27,534 bases of DNA, taken from positions 1-27,534 of the IMG/VR virus record IMGVR_UViG_3300024518_000182; one strand, given 5' to 3'. Source of the DNA: a virus. The notes under the pieces were generated by a model. It searched no databases. It was not told the DNA's origin and worked only from the letters and a program-made list of their open reading frames with translations. The position numbers and the translations under genes are program-made. The number at the start of each line of letters is the position of its first letter. The first letter of the stretch is position 1. Positions 6,229 to 13,704 of this stretch are shown here, in pieces.

Positions 6229-6789
6229 TTATTGATTTTTGATTATTAAATTTATATTTTCTCCGCCTAAATTAATTATTTCTTTCATTAATATTTCCAT
6301 AGCTAATGTTGAGTTCTTAACAAAGTCTTGTTCAGTTCCTAGTCCTACTAGAACACAGCCCCTTGTATCTTTAGCTGAGTTGCCTATATGGAATAAGATA
6401 TAATCTCTATCAGGAACGTCCTTAACTAATAGGTGTAGATAGTCTCTTGTTGCTGATTCTCTTGCTAGTCTTAGTCTTGCCTTATAATGTCCATCAGGAA
6501 TACAACTAATACTTCTTTGATTATCTTTAAAAGGAAGTTCTAAAGTATCACAGATTTCTTCTCCATTTAAATAAAGCTTACCAATAGTAGAAACCTTAGT
6601 AAAAGTATTTCGTATTATTAATAAGTTTATTGAAGCCAAATCAGAGGTAGTAGACTTTATAGACTTTGACTCCTTTCGCTTCTGAAATAAATTCTTTACG
6701 AACTTTAAGATCATTTTGATTTTGCTTTTGATACTTAGGATTCTTTGAATTAAGTTTACGCTTTTTATTAGTAGGGATGTCCATATCAT
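6229..6789 (-). CDS. DUF5675 family protein, putative lysis-related
   Basis: The C-terminal 130 residues match DUF5675: TKVSTIGKLYLNGEEICDTLE, then IPDGHYKARLRL, RDYILFHIGN and DTRGCVLVGLG, which places a histidine and a cysteine in a pocket reminiscent of L,D-transpeptidase/YkuD-like active sites. The family is common in phages, often beside holins, and is thought to act on the cell wall, but this is unproven. The N-terminus is basic and probably helical. The ATG at 6789 makes an ATGA overlap with the 56-aa membrane protein; an alternative start is M26 (6714, MILKFVKNLFQKRK). Confidence 0.72.
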   Translation of the reverse strand: MIWTSLLIKSVNLIQRILSIKSKIKMILKFVKNLFQKRKESKSIKSTTSDLASINLLIIRNTFTKVSTIGKLYLNGEEICDTLELPFKDNQRSISCIPDGHYKARLRLARESATRDYLHLLVKDVPDRDYILFHIGNSAKDTRGCVLVGLGTEQDFVKNSTLAMEILMKEIINLGGENINLIIKNQ

Positions 6790-6956
6790 CTATTCTTTTT
6801 ATGAAACCACCACTTGTCTACCGTGTAGACTATCGAGACTACTAACAAGAGTATCTTTAAAACTACTTCTAAGTTAGTGAAGGTCGTTACGCTTAGTATT
6901 ACACTGTTGAATCCTATCACTTCTCCTATCTCCTTTGTTATCTGTTTTAATGGCAT
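6786..6956 (-). CDS. Small membrane protein, 56 aa, in the lysis-like block
   Basis: The frame runs from ATG 6956 to TGA at 6788-6786, with ATGA overlapping the DUF5675 start. The product starts MPLKQITKEIGEVIGF, has a mildly hydrophobic segment (about 12-27) and then a strong membrane helix (residues 30-46, LEVVLKILLLVVSIVYT), ending in the basic tail KWWFHKKNR. This suits a holin, antiholin or membrane-anchored lysis accessory. An in-frame stop lies just upstream of the ATG, so no longer version exists. It overlaps another short frame in the region. Confidence 0.6.
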   Translation of the reverse strand: MPLKQITKEIGEVIGFNSVILSVTTFTNLEVVLKILLLVVSIVYTVDKWWFHKKNR

Positions 6957-7017
6957 CTTTTAAGTATGTCTTTAATTTAGTTATGTTTATTGGCTTTGTT
7001 TTATAATGCTTCTTCAT
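6874..7017 (-). CDS. Possible small basic protein, 47 aa, overlapping the membrane protein gene
   Basis: A frame opens with ATG at 7017 in a TAATG junction with the connector gene stop, preceded by GGAG five bases upstream, one of the few Shine-Dalgarno-like sites here. It encodes a lysine/arginine-rich peptide (MKKHYKTKPINITKLKTYLK...) ending at TAA 6876-6874. The last 83 bases overlap the 56-aa gene in another frame. Start context argues for translation, the overlap against. No family is recognised. Confidence 0.4.
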   Translation of the reverse strand: MKKHYKTKPINITKLKTYLKDAIKTDNKGDRRSDRIQQCNTKRNDLH

Positions 7018-7586
7018 TAATCTCCTGCGTTTAAGAAGTTTCTTAATGTCAGTCTAGTTCCTTGTCTTGGTCTTTCAAGATTCATATTCGAGTAGAAGGA
7101 GTTAATATCAGGTCGGACATCAGCTCCTGTGTTCGTTGAGTACTCAGGGAAACTACTTGTATTGTTTCTTATATAGTCAATCATTCTCTCCATATAATAC
7201 TCCCCTGTGTTAAGCACTTCATTTCTAAGGTGTTGTGCTTCTTCTGTAGATAAAGCTGTTCCTGTTTCTGAAGTCTTTGAATAGATGTTTCCATTCTCAA
7301 TCTTAAATCTTAAAAAAGGTAGTGCCATATACAGAGCAAAACTAGGAAGCATCTCAGATATATAATCGTTAAGTAAAGTTGCGTAAGCTTCATTTCCTAC
7401 ATTATTAACTGTTCCTGCTACGATTAAGTCTTTTAACTTTTGGTTTAAGTCTGTGCCAAGCTTAGTCTCTACATAAAGTTTTTGACTCTGTTTAATATAA
7501 GGGAGTAAAAGTGCAGGGTCTACATTAAGCCCTATAGTCGTAGAGTCCTTAAGTCGTTCTTCTGATATAAATAATACGTATGCCAT
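7017..7586 (-). CDS. Head-tail connector (DUF6712/gp6-like)
   Basis: A 189-residue, mostly helical protein resembling the DUF6712-type head-tail adaptors of Bacteroidetes phages. Clues are the start MAYVLFISEERLKDST, the segment LLPYIKQSQKLYVETKLGTDL, where neck proteins keep an I-x-x-A-Q-x-x-x-I-x-x-x-L-G pattern, and a long helix before a variable C-terminus. Such proteins dock on the portal ring in the virion neck. The portal gene lies immediately upstream (3-base gap), which supports the call. The C-terminal arginine-rich stretch RPRQGTRLTLRNFLNAGD resembles family ends. Confidence 0.75.
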   Translation of the reverse strand: MAYVLFISEERLKDSTTIGLNVDPALLLPYIKQSQKLYVETKLGTDLNQKLKDLIVAGTVNNVGNEAYATLLNDYISEMLPSFALYMALPFLRFKIENGNIYSKTSETGTALSTEEAQHLRNEVLNTGEYYMERMIDYIRNNTSSFPEYSTNTGADVRPDINSFYSNMNLERPRQGTRLTLRNFLNAGD

Positions 7587-7589
7587 AGT

Positions 7590-9452
7590 CTAGTTGTAAT
7601 ATCCGTTATTCTTCATTTTTCGTGGTGGTGTTGCTACTAACTTATCGTTCTTCTTAGCAGTAAAGCCTTCTGACTTAGCCTTAGTATAGCCTATCATATC
7701 AGCGTCTTCTATTTTAGTAGTCTTAGACTCGCCTATTACAGTCTTGAAAATTCTACGACTCCAAAAGTGGAAACATTGAGGTCCTCCTTTGTAAAGCCAA
7801 ATAGAATAAGTTGCTGCTCCATTAATTCCAAAACCTGCATTAACAGGCTTTTTACCCATATTAAGTATATCTTCTTTTCTATATAACTTATTAGCACCCA
7901 TCATTTGCTGACAGAATTTTCTTCTAGTTCCTGACTTGTTAGTTAAGAAATTATCATTTGAATAAACATACCTTACTCTAAAATAGTCATAAGACTTTTT
8001 AGATATACCATCTTGTTCAGACTTACGACTAGGAATAGCCCTTCCTGTTGAAGCTAGTTCTATCTTTTCTCCTGCTAGTTCATTCAAAACTTCTTCAAAG
8101 TCAAAGTCTTGGTGTTCTCCGTCTACTACTTCTTCTTCTACTAATTCCCAATCTTCATTAATGTCTTCACCGAACTCCTCAATGAAAGCATCTAACTCAG
8201 TCTTCTCAGTTGATAGTTCTGTATTAAAGTCTTCTGCTACATCTTGTCCGTCTAATGGAGCAAGTCCGATAGACTCACGAATTTCGTCTTGTGTCATAAC
8301 ATCTCTAATTGTTTCAGAATCGAATTGGATTGTAATTGGTTTAAGTTGTACAAACTGAACAGGCATATCCATATTATTAACTTGGAATATCTTGTGTAAT
8401 ACTTTTAGTATTTGCCCTTGAAACGGCTGAACAACTGTATTTAAGTAAAAATTAGAAGCGTTTAATAATTCGTCAGCCGAACTTGAGAACCCATTAGCAC
8501 TATCCAAGCCCATTAATGTTTTGCTCGTAATTCTATGACCGCTTAAAACGTTTTGAGTTAATAGTTCCTGAAGTGCTAAAAATTGTTTATCAAGTGAATC
8601 AGGTGTTATTGCTGTTATGTCAGGTGTTCTAGTCTTATCGTCTGAGAATGTCAAGACGAACTTTCCTGCGTTCTTTTCTCCTGTAAATTTAGCTTCTAAG
8701 CTTTGTTCTATCTGTCTACGTTCTTCAGCCGTTGGAACTCCGTTAGCGAAGCTAATCATAAAGCTTCCTGTGAAGCCATTAGATATATTATTTAAGTGAT
8801 ATTCCGAGACCTTAGAATCAATTAACGCCCAATTATTACAAGAAATATAGTCAGCTGTATAATAAGAGTTCATATTAGGACTGTAAAGCCCTGTGTAAAG
8901 GATTTGATTAGGTGAAGTCCTGTCGTTTACATTAAAAGCAGGAACTCTATAAGGCTTGTTCGCTCTTGTGTTTGACCAATCTCCTGAAACATAAAAAGCT
9001 CTAGTCTTTCCAAATTCATCAGGACGTTCACATCTTATTTTCTCAACAGGTATGTGGTAGACTTCAGCTATCTGAGTTCTGTCTTGAGACCATACAATAT
9101 TAAGTGCAAAAGCTCCTTGAAGTTTAAAGTCAAAGGCTACTTTTTTTAAGACTTCGTGTAATGTCTCGTTACTGTTAGCGTTATTTAAAAAGTTCTGTAG
9201 CTTTATTCTAGCTTCTTCATCTCTGTCGTCTTCATCTGTAATGACTAAGTCTTCACCTGAAACCATTTCAGCCGTAGCGTTCACGATTGCAGCCGTTATC
9301 GAACTTGAATAGTAAAGGTCAATTAAGAACTGTGGGTAAAGGTTTCTCCATTCGCCATTAGCGTCTCCGTATTCAATCCAATCCTTCCCCCTAACCTCTT
9401 GTACTAGAGGAGCTGTTGAAGTGCTTAAATCTACTGAAATTATATTTTCCAT
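7590..9452 (-). CDS. Portal protein with extra C-terminal domain
   Basis: A 620-residue protein whose first 430 residues fit phage portals: an N-terminal wing domain (SSSITAAIVNATAEMVSGEDL), a helical clip/stem region (DSLDKQFLALQELLTQNVL, then LMGLDSANGFSSSADELLNA) and the crown-side segment ETIRDVMTQDEIRESIGL. After an acidic linker (about 410-460), the last 130 residues form a separate domain with FRVRYVYSND, RRKFCQQMM, LYRKEDILNM and WLYKGGPQCFHFWSRR, a pattern I associate with C-terminal extensions in Bacteroidetes phage head proteins. Length exceeds a plain portal (about 450-500). Portal identity is fairly sure; the tail-domain function is unknown. Confidence 0.82.
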   Translation of the reverse strand: MENIISVDLSTSTAPLVQEVRGKDWIEYGDANGEWRNLYPQFLIDLYYSSSITAAIVNATAEMVSGEDLVITDEDDRDEEARIKLQNFLNNANSNETLHEVLKKVAFDFKLQGAFALNIVWSQDRTQIAEVYHIPVEKIRCERPDEFGKTRAFYVSGDWSNTRANKPYRVPAFNVNDRTSPNQILYTGLYSPNMNSYYTADYISCNNWALIDSKVSEYHLNNISNGFTGSFMISFANGVPTAEERRQIEQSLEAKFTGEKNAGKFVLTFSDDKTRTPDITAITPDSLDKQFLALQELLTQNVLSGHRITSKTLMGLDSANGFSSSADELLNASNFYLNTVVQPFQGQILKVLHKIFQVNNMDMPVQFVQLKPITIQFDSETIRDVMTQDEIRESIGLAPLDGQDVAEDFNTELSTEKTELDAFIEEFGEDINEDWELVEEEVVDGEHQDFDFEEVLNELAGEKIELASTGRAIPSRKSEQDGISKKSYDYFRVRYVYSNDNFLTNKSGTRRKFCQQMMGANKLYRKEDILNMGKKPVNAGFGINGAATYSIWLYKGGPQCFHFWSRRIFKTVIGESKTTKIEDADMIGYTKAKSEGFTAKKNDKLVATPPRKMKNNGYYN

Positions 9453-9453
9453 T

Positions 9454-9696
9454 TTATTCTATTATTAATTCTTCTACTGTTACATCAAATAATGATGGTT
9501 GTCCTAAGATAATCTCTATACTCTTGTCAAAAACTATATACCAAAATATAGGAGTATCTAAAGAAGCCTCTAAATAATTTACCCAATATAAAGTTATGTC
9601 TTCAGGGGTCTTTGGTAAACCATAATAGTCTGCACATTGTTTCCTTGCATCAATAGCTTCTTGCTCTGTTAGGTATTTATATCCGTTTATTTCCAT
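9454..9696 (-). CDS. Small hypothetical protein beside the adhesin-like gene, 80 aa
   Basis: A soluble acidic protein (MEINGYKYLTEQEAIDARKQ...) with a helix followed by aromatic, strand-like segments (ITLYWVNYLEA, IFWYIVFDKSIEIILG). It starts by a one-base overlap with the LamG-like gene and ends one base before the portal start. Small acidic genes after fibre or adhesin genes often encode dedicated chaperones, which is a possible but untested role. No family is recognised with confidence. Confidence 0.65.
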   Translation of the reverse strand: MEINGYKYLTEQEAIDARKQCADYYGLPKTPEDITLYWVNYLEASLDTPIFWYIVFDKSIEIILGQPSLFDVTVEELIIE

Positions 9697-10523
9697 TAGT
9701 ATATTGAATAAAAGTCGTTGATGTTTGTTTCCATATCGCTTAATTGACTAGACTTATCAGTTTGGTAAATTATAACTTCAGTTATGTTGTCAGGATTATT
9801 AACTGTTAAATTAGAACCTATACAACTAAATATAAAATCATTTGCTACTGCACCATCTGTTGATGTACCATAACTTGTTGCGTTTCTTTTTATAAACAAT
9901 TCATTAGAACTATCTACAATTAAACTCCATAATTTATTAGAGCCCCTATTTTCGCCTGTGCCTGATACATTGACTCCTGTACCCGGCTTATATCTCACCT
10001 TAGAACCATAAATAAGAATATGTTGTGTGGAGGTGTCAGTATCTCCAAGTATATCAGAGTAAACTTGAGTACTGTCTGCTTGAGCTACAAATAATATAGA
10101 TTTATCACTTGTTAAAGTTACATCACTTGCAAGTGATAATAAATCATTACTAGCATCATACTGTACGGTTGGCTTACTTAAATCAGATAGTATTAAAGAG
10201 CCGCTACTAACAATTTTAGGTTGATTGGCAGCAGTTGTATTAGACGCATCTCTACTATTTCCACTTTGGTCATACCAAGTAGTAACAAATCCGTCATTAG
10301 AGCCTGTAAAAGTTGTTAGTGTTCCATCTGTAATTTCAGAAGAAGTAAAATCTTGCTCTGCATTAGCACCACTTTCTCTAACTCTTATTACATTAGTAAT
10401 TGAAGATGATAGCTTTCTTAACGAATAAGCTACTGCTGCTCCACTATATTCATCTAAAAAAAAAGTCTCACCACCTCCTTTATTAGAAGAAACTAAACTT
10501 AGACCTAATTTAAGTGCTAACAT
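9696..10523 (-). CDS. LamG / concanavalin-like putative adhesion protein
   Basis: A 275-residue beta-rich protein. Residues 28-62 (GAAVAYSLRKLSS, VIRVRESG, EQDFTSSEI) match the opening of the arabinofuranosidase-B-like/concanavalin jelly-roll found in many phage structural proteins, and WYDQSGNSRDASN follows as in that family. The rest (TVQYDASNDLLSL, KSILFVAQADS, NITEVIIYQTDKSS) keeps the LamG strand order. Such domains bind glycans and commonly sit on heads or tail tips to help attachment. No catalytic residues can be confirmed, so binding is favoured over hydrolysis. It lies between two small structural genes and the portal. Confidence 0.72.
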   Translation of the reverse strand: MLALKLGLSLVSSNKGGGETFFLDEYSGAAVAYSLRKLSSSITNVIRVRESGANAEQDFTSSEITDGTLTTFTGSNDGFVTTWYDQSGNSRDASNTTAANQPKIVSSGSLILSDLSKPTVQYDASNDLLSLASDVTLTSDKSILFVAQADSTQVYSDILGDTDTSTQHILIYGSKVRYKPGTGVNVSGTGENRGSNKLWSLIVDSSNELFIKRNATSYGTSTDGAVANDFIFSCIGSNLTVNNPDNITEVIIYQTDKSSQLSDMETNINDFYSIY

Positions 10524-10807
10524 TATAGAGGCTGCTCATAGTAACATAAAGCCACTCCTGAAGTCAGGGTAATAGCTGTTACGTTTAAAAAGATAGTTGT
10601 TCCTGCTGCCATTGTCGTGTGTAGGTTAGCTATAGCCGAACCTGCTGCTGTAGTCGCATTAGCTGCTGTTATTGAAGCTATAACTGATTCAACAGGAAAG
10701 TGAACTGCATAATAGTCTTTACTTGTCATAGCAGTAGTTGCTATTACATCACATCTGTTTTTCCCCATTTGCTCAGTTAAGAGCTGTTGTACATTTTCTA
10801 TTGCCAT
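10523..10807 (-). CDS. Small structural protein, 94 aa
   Basis: An alanine/threonine-rich protein (SITAANATTAAGSAIANLHT, then GTTIFLNVTAITLTSGVA) with predicted short beta strands, typical of small virion decoration or head/tail accessory proteins. It begins MAIENVQQLLTEQMGKNR, a helix. It is coupled to the LamG-like gene by a TAATG overlap. No family is recognised; the structural role is inferred from composition and position. Confidence 0.65.
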   Translation of the reverse strand: MAIENVQQLLTEQMGKNRCDVIATTAMTSKDYYAVHFPVESVIASITAANATTAAGSAIANLHTTMAAGTTIFLNVTAITLTSGVALCYYEQPL

Positions 10808-10816
10808 AATTTTGTT

Positions 10817-11293
10817 TTATTGTCCGTAATATATTGTATTAGTAGAAGCAGGGGGTGTGTACTCTGTGTACTGCACTTCCTCACTTCCTGATTTTTCTGC
10901 TAAGTATAGTTTTCCTATTGCTACAAGTCCTTGTACTACTCCATTAGTATTCGCTACAGGCAAGACGTCTAGTTCTGTTGCAGGTGCTGTGTTTAAAGCT
11001 ACTGACACCGCTCCTATCCAACTTACTTCGTATAACTCGTACTTATAGTAACCTGCAGGGATTAACTTAAGATTGCCTGTATAAACGTCAACAACTCCAT
11101 AAGTAAACTCTAACTCTGTATATCTGTTATTGATAGTCTCCGTAGTTGCGTAAGCGTAAAAGACTGCACCATCTAAGTCGTTTATGAATTTAGCTAAGTG
11201 TCTTATATTAGCTGTAGCAACACTTGTATCTATTCTATTTGCTTTAGTTTCTATGTAAGCCGTGAAGTTAGTCTCTCGTATTGCTTGTATCAT
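10817..11293 (-). CDS. Hypothetical structural protein, 158 aa
   Basis: A protein with regular beta segments (GAVFYAYATTETINNRY, YTELEFTYGVVDVYTGNL, AGYYKYELYEVSWIG) and a C-terminus rich in Ser/Thr/Pro/Tyr. It resembles small virion proteins of marine flavophages, but I cannot assign a role. Its ATG at 11293 follows the conserved TCTATTATATA motif and, further upstream, a strong terminator after the tail tube gene, so it probably starts a new transcript carrying the small structural genes and the portal. Confidence 0.65.
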   Translation of the reverse strand: MIQAIRETNFTAYIETKANRIDTSVATANIRHLAKFINDLDGAVFYAYATTETINNRYTELEFTYGVVDVYTGNLKLIPAGYYKYELYEVSWIGAVSVALNTAPATELDVLPVANTNGVVQGLVAIGKLYLAEKSGSEEVQYTEYTPPASTNTIYYGQ

Positions 11294-11295
11294 AT

Positions 11296-11310
11296 TATAT
11301 AATAGAAAAG
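11296..11310 (-). promoter_or_regulatory. Copy of shared TCTATTATATA motif
   Basis: On the minus strand CTTTTCTATTATATA ends 2 bases before the ATG at 11293 and lies just downstream of an intrinsic terminator. One of five such motifs upstream of gene starts; possibly a phage-specific promoter or translation-start element. Confidence 0.45.
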
Positions 11311-11329
11311 TCTCTTATTTATTTGGTAT

Positions 11330-11356
11330 AAAGAAAAAGGTGGCAATAAAGCCACC
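11330..11356 (-). terminator. Intrinsic terminator after the tail tube gene
   Basis: On the minus strand GGTGGC-TTTATT-GCCACC forms a perfect 6-bp GC-rich stem (11356-11339) followed at once by TTTTTCTTTAT. It lies about 30 bases after the tail tube stop, the best minus-strand terminator in the window. Confidence 0.78.
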
Positions 11357-11384
11357 CTAATCAAGAATATATGAAAACTACTAA

Positions 11385-11966
11385 TTAAGAAGTCGTAGGG
11401 AATGTTGCAGCTTCATTTATAAACCCTGTTTGATCCCAAGGGGTTGTAGTATAGTCCTCTAAGAAAGCAAAAGGTAGTGCTTCCATTCCATCAAATGTCA
11501 AAGTATAACCATTTCTATCTCCAAAAGCAGCACCTGTATCCATAGTACCTGCATTTAATTCCATTCCATTAGACATTCCTAATGCAATAAATACATCGTG
11601 TCCGTTAGTTAATTGTTGGTTTAATTGAGCAAAAATTCTTACCTTAGTTTTTGCCAAGAGCTTAATTTCGTTTTGATCCTCTTTTGTGAGTTTATTTAAT
11701 ACAATATTTACAGAAGGTGTTTGATAGTAAGTTCCGTTTTCTCTAGAGCCTACAATAGTATCAGTAATACTAGCCACTCCAAGAGGCATAACATATTGAT
11801 AAATCGTAGTAGCGTTCCAATCTATTGCATCAATTTCTAAAGGGTTCGTTGCGTCATAAGTATAAGATACATCTTCATCATATACTGAAAAAAATATTTT
11901 TTTTACGCCCCCTGAAATTCGTGAGCAGTCTAACGACCTCCCCTTTGTAAGTGCTGTACAAGCCAT
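11385..11966 (-). CDS. Major tail (tube) protein-like
   Basis: A 193-residue beta-rich protein resembling the major tail proteins of Bacteroidetes siphophages: it opens MACTALTKGRSLDCSRISGGVKK, continues with IFFSVYDEDVSYTY, and near the C-terminus shows GMELNAGTMDTGAAFGDRNGYTLTFDG, the strand-turn region typical of tube subunits. The size suits a single-domain tube monomer. Hairpins lie on both sides (after the capsid gene and after this gene), fitting a highly expressed structural protein with its own mRNA ends. Assignment is by sequence feel plus context, not by a decisive motif. Confidence 0.7.
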   Translation of the reverse strand: MACTALTKGRSLDCSRISGGVKKIFFSVYDEDVSYTYDATNPLEIDAIDWNATTIYQYVMPLGVASITDTIVGSRENGTYYQTPSVNIVLNKLTKEDQNEIKLLAKTKVRIFAQLNQQLTNGHDVFIALGMSNGMELNAGTMDTGAAFGDRNGYTLTFDGMEALPFAFLEDYTTTPWDQTGFINEAATFPTTS

Positions 11967-11988
11967 TTGATTTTATTTTTTAAGTTAA

Positions 11989-12010
11989 GGGAGTGCTTTT
12001 ACACACTCCC
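11989..12010 (-). terminator. Hairpin between capsid and tail tube genes
   Basis: GGGAGTG (11989-11995) and CACTCCC (12004-12010) form a perfect 7-bp stem with an 8-base loop. On the minus strand only TTAACTT follows, so termination would be partial at best; it may instead protect the 3' end of the capsid mRNA. Confidence 0.45.
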
Positions 12011-12023
12011 ATTATTTTTGTTA

Positions 12024-12242
12024 TTACGATTGTCTTACAATATCAGCACCAACTCCTGATTGAACTCCTCCTGAGTAACGAGCTACTAAACGCATATTGT
12101 CGCTTCCGTCAAGAGCTGCCATATCCATCAAAGTAATTCTAGTAGCATCTGAAAGCAAGTCAGTTCCATAGTATAAGTTAGATTTTTGAGCTGCTACTAC
12201 TTGATTATCAACCATACCCGGACAAACTGCGATTCTGTAACC
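12024..12242 (-). CDS. Major capsid protein, C-terminal part (shifted frame)
   Basis: The second piece of the capsid gene, in the -1 frame relative to the first. Reading from GGT at 12242 gives GYRIAVCPGMVDNQVVAAQ..., which continues the first part naturally and ends at TAA 12026-12024 with YSGGVQSGVGADIVRQS, a typical HK97-fold capsid C-terminus. The ATG at 12215 inside it is probably just an internal methionine, not a true start. It contributes about 72 residues to a joined protein of about 308. Whether it is made depends on whether the base missing near 12241 is real. Confidence 0.75.
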   Translation of the reverse strand, partial: GYRIAVCPGMVDNQVVAAQKSNLYYGTDLLSDATRITLMDMAALDGSDNMRLVARYSGGVQSGVGADIVRQS

Positions 12243-12949
12243 TCAAAAACAGGCTCATAATCTCCCATTGTATTTAAACTTCCCCAAGGAGTTCCTGTGA
12301 ATGAAGAAATTGCTGAAATATAGTATGAGAAAGTTTTGTTATTCATATAAATATGTAAATCTTCTTTCCCTAATATTGTAGGAGCATTTGCAGCTATATC
12401 AGTAACTAAAGTTTGTAAGTTTGCTATAATATTAGCTGCTGAATAAGCTGCTGAAGCTGATGATTGAATAACTGTTGTATCAGCATTAGTACCTGTTGGC
12501 AGTAAATATCCGTTAGTATCTAAGAAGCCCTGAAAATCTCCTGTTGCCCCTGCTCCATTCCAAATACTATTCTCAGTTGCTTGTGCAATGATTTCTCCCA
12601 TATAAGAGATAACATAGTCGTCAAAACTTGCAGGTGGTGGTGCTCCTGCTCCTGCTCTCATTTGTAATGCTTCCCAAGAGTCAAGTAATGTAGATTTGCA
12701 AAGGTCTAAGTTGATTTGTAAGTTTCTAGGTTCTAAAACTTTTTCAGTAAGTGCTAATGTACCTGCATCTGTAAAATCACAAGTTGCATCAACAACTAAT
12801 GATGAACCTGCCATGCTCTGTATATTAGACTTATACTTGATATTCTCTATCATAGTTAAGAAGTCTAATGATTTCGCTTCTTTTAAACTAGCTGCAATAT
12901 AGAATCCTGCTGCCTTTCCTGCGAAATTTGATGTTGTAGTAAACGCCAT
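12197..12949 (-). CDS. Major capsid protein, N-terminal part (frame broken)
   Basis: A 250-codon frame of which the first 236 residues look like an HK97-fold major capsid protein: MAFTTTSNFAGKAAGFYIAA, a lobed middle (VLEPRNLQINLDLCKSTLLDSWEAL), ENSIWNGAGATGDFQGFLD and DLHIYMNNKTF as in many Bacteroidetes phage capsids. The last 14 residues (VTESQFVRVWLIIK) are not capsid-like. In the -1 frame the expected continuation GYRIAVCPG appears. The scaffold gene lies directly upstream and the XkdF-like protease before that, as expected for the capsid module. The leader is A-rich without a Shine-Dalgarno site. A loss of one base near 12241 explains the split. Confidence 0.8.
   Translation of the reverse strand: MAFTTTSNFAGKAAGFYIAASLKEAKSLDFLTMIENIKYKSNIQSMAGSSLVVDATCDFTDAGTLALTEKVLEPRNLQINLDLCKSTLLDSWEALQMRAGAGAPPPASFDDYVISYMGEIIAQATENSIWNGAGATGDFQGFLDTNGYLLPTGTNADTTVIQSSASAAYSAANIIANLQTLVTDIAANAPTILGKEDLHIYMNNKTFSYYISAISSFTGTPWGSLNTMGDYEPVFEVTESQFVRVWLIIK
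12241..12245 (-). other. Frame break in the major capsid gene
   Basis: The coding strand reads GTT TTT GAG GTT ACA; the natural continuation needs GAG GGT TAC or GAA GGT TAC. In the -1 frame a TGA stop (12245-12243) lies immediately before the usable GGT, so a -1 slip on the T run could not yield a full product. A one-base deletion or sequencing/assembly error is favoured. Confidence 0.7.
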
Positions 12950-12980
12950 AATTTTATTTTTTTATTTGTTAATTAATTTT

Positions 12981-13679
12981 TTATTTATTTAAGTTGTATA
13001 AGAACTTCTCCTGTTTAGTCATTCTTCTAAAGTCTTGCTTAGTAGGAGTTGGTCTTTCTGAACTAAATTTATTTGTGTTAATCGGAGCTTCAGCAGGTTG
13101 TTCTGCTAATTCCGTTTTAAGTTTTTCGTTTTCTTCTTTTAAAGTTTCATAATCTTCTGCTGAAAATTCTTTAACCTCTGTAGTCTTTATAGTCTTTGGG
13201 TTTACAGAAGGCTCAGGAGCTTCAATAGTTACTTCTTCAGCTACTTCTTCAGTCATTTCTTCTGCTTCGTCATCACCACCATCTTTGTCTTCTTTAAGGT
13301 CTGCAATTCCATCCTCTAAATTTTTGACTCTTTCCTCCATAGCTCTCCAATCGTCAATCGTAACATAGTTACCTTCATCTGCTGCTTCAACTTCTTCAGA
13401 CGCTTCTTCTTTTTCTTCTGTTTCACTTTCAGATACAGAGTCCACAACACCTTCTTCAGAAACTACAAATGTTACACCATCTTCTGTCTTGTACGTTCCA
13501 ATCGGTAAAGGGATTGTTGTTCCGTCTTCTGTGAGTACAGAAACATCAACTGATTCAGCTAAAGCATCTGCTGTAGATACGACAATAGTGCCGTCTTCCA
13601 ATTTTGACTGCCAAGCCAACTTTACTTCTTCGTCTTTATCAAGACCAAGTGCTACTAGTATTTGTTTTTTTAAATCCAT
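12981..13679 (-). CDS. Acidic capsid scaffold-like protein
   Basis: A 232-residue protein between the XkdF-like protease and capsid genes, the usual scaffold place. Residues 1-80 form a small domain repeating DGT-x-x-P/V motifs (LEDGTIVVSTADALAES, TEDGTTIPLPIGTYKTEDG). Residues about 80-150 are extremely acidic (SESETEEKEEASEEVEAA, DGGDDEAEEMTEEVAEEV). A coiled-coil-like segment follows (DYETLKEENEKLKTELAEQ), and the end is basic (RRMTKQEKFLYNLNK), as when a scaffold tail grips the capsid protein. Low complexity and charge pattern agree with scaffolds, which diverge too fast for motif-based proof. Confidence 0.7.
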   Translation of the reverse strand: MDLKKQILVALGLDKDEEVKLAWQSKLEDGTIVVSTADALAESVDVSVLTEDGTTIPLPIGTYKTEDGVTFVVSEEGVVDSVSESETEEKEEASEEVEAADEGNYVTIDDWRAMEERVKNLEDGIADLKEDKDGGDDEAEEMTEEVAEEVTIEAPEPSVNPKTIKTTEVKEFSAEDYETLKEENEKLKTELAEQPAEAPINTNKFSSERPTPTKQDFRRMTKQEKFLYNLNK

Positions 13680-13704
13680 TTGTAATTTTTTATAGTGTGT
13701 TTGT

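Noticed and set aside
12024-12215. Separate small gene starting at ATG 12215
   Set aside because: The codons before it in the same frame (GYRIAVCPG) continue the capsid sequence, so the ATG is internal.
12245-12249. T5 run in the capsid gene as a programmed -1 frameshift site
   Set aside because: A -1 slip there meets TGA at once, so it cannot join the two capsid parts.
13240-13440. Repetitive-looking CTTCTTC stretches in the scaffold gene
   Set aside because: They are explained by glutamate codons in the acidic region; no exact long repeat unit is present.
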